Source: Diplonema japonicum (lineage: Eukaryota; Euglenozoa; Diplonemea; Diplonemida; Diplonemidae). Taken from it: a stretch of DNA of 64,000 nucleotides. The stretch lies in NCBI GenBank assembly GCA_964019335.1, contig OZ025681.1, positions 62,001 through 126,000 of the forward strand, given 5' to 3'. Shown here one piece after another: positions 63,526 through 64,000 of this stretch. Numbering within the stretch: position 1 is the stretch's first letter; the number at the start of each line of letters is the position of its first letter. The notes beneath the pieces were generated by a model that searched no databases, had not been told where the DNA came from, and saw nothing but the letters and a program-made list of their open reading frames with translations. A program made the position numbers and the translations under genes.

Positions 63526-64000
63526 AAAAAGATGTCGTTGAAGGGAACCTGCAGTATGTGACAGGATTGCCTAAAAAAAGAAATATTCAAAGCCTGGTTA
63601 TTCTCGGTAAGCTTGTGATTCCCTAGTACCATAGTAACCATTCTTTTTCAATACAGCTAAGCTAGTCATTAATGTTTGCGGGTTCTCTGTGTGCACCCTG
63701 TTCTTTTGCGTCAGCACAGCTAAATATTTAAAATACCCCCCATATGACATGGCGGCGGGACTTCTTCTCCGCCAACATTAGTGACATAGCCGCACATTTC
63801 TCTTTCTAGTTCGAGCAAATTGTCGTATGCCGGCAGAAAAAAAAAGGAGGGGAGAGAAAGCATTGTATTGTTCCCCTGCTTGGACAAGTCACAAGACTCG
63901 TTCTTGCAAAAGATAAACGTGACTATCGTAAGCTCAACAAAGAAAACTGAATCTATTATTTCGTAACTTGAGTAGCAGAGGTGCCCATTTACAACTGTAA
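63526..64000. other. Right edge of the window, repeat-containing
   Basis: No gene seen. Positions 63530-63572 (GAAGGGAACCTGCAGTATG and following) resemble 7288-7323. Positions 63857-63999 match 55329-55480 upstream of PKD-a, including CTGAATCTATTATTTCGTAA. Confidence 0.65.

Overview
The window looks like nuclear DNA of a microbial eukaryote. GC-rich protein genes without bacterial ribosome-binding sites alternate with AT-rich spacers full of homopolymer runs: A or T runs of up to about 32, and G or C runs of 16 to 24. Two genes carry tiny GT-AG introns of 34-48 bases with GTATGT donors and CTACTAAAC-like branch sequences. Every confident gene is on the minus strand, and several have a pyrimidine stretch plus CAG/TAG a few bases before the ATG. 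That pattern fits polycistronic transcription with spliced-leader trans-splicing, as in Euglenozoa such as diplonemids, but the lineage assignment is inference and no spliced-leader gene or rRNA is present to prove it.

Positions 2334-48263 hold eight tandem, intronless paralogues of 1,059-1,124 aa (receptor 1 to receptor 8, numbered left to right; transcription runs right to left). Each has a signal peptide, an extracellular domain resembling bacterial ABC-transporter sugar-binding proteins (SBP family 1), two membrane helices, a CACHE-like extracellular sensor, a third helix, a HAMP-like linker, a variable low-complexity stretch and a cytosolic domain resembling class III nucleotide cyclases but lacking key catalytic residues. 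They form three subfamilies: A (1, 3, 4), B (2, 5, 6) and C (7, 8). All share almost identical central blocks, so the array appears to evolve by duplication, gene conversion and module exchange. A decayed copy lies in the 22.7-23.2 kb gap.

Positions 48524-62049 hold two tandem polycystin-1-like genes (PKD-a and PKD-b). Each has a signal peptide, a Pro/Thr/Ser stalk built from minisatellite repeats, an extracellular region with a GPS-like segment, a first membrane helix, a long cytosolic loop, polycystin-type helices, a C2 domain and a final multi-helix block. Both have three introns at matching positions. PKD-a has an additional Cys-rich N-terminal domain of about 245 residues. Their extracellular halves are almost identical in DNA.

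The spacers contain dispersed repeats and 5'-truncated minus-strand fragments of what is probably the C-terminal end of a retrotransposon protein; the longest is at 62527-63440. The plausible joint theme is cell-surface sensing: a cluster of solute-binding receptors with a cyclase-like output domain next to two polycystin-like membrane proteins. A functional link between the two families is not shown by the sequence.
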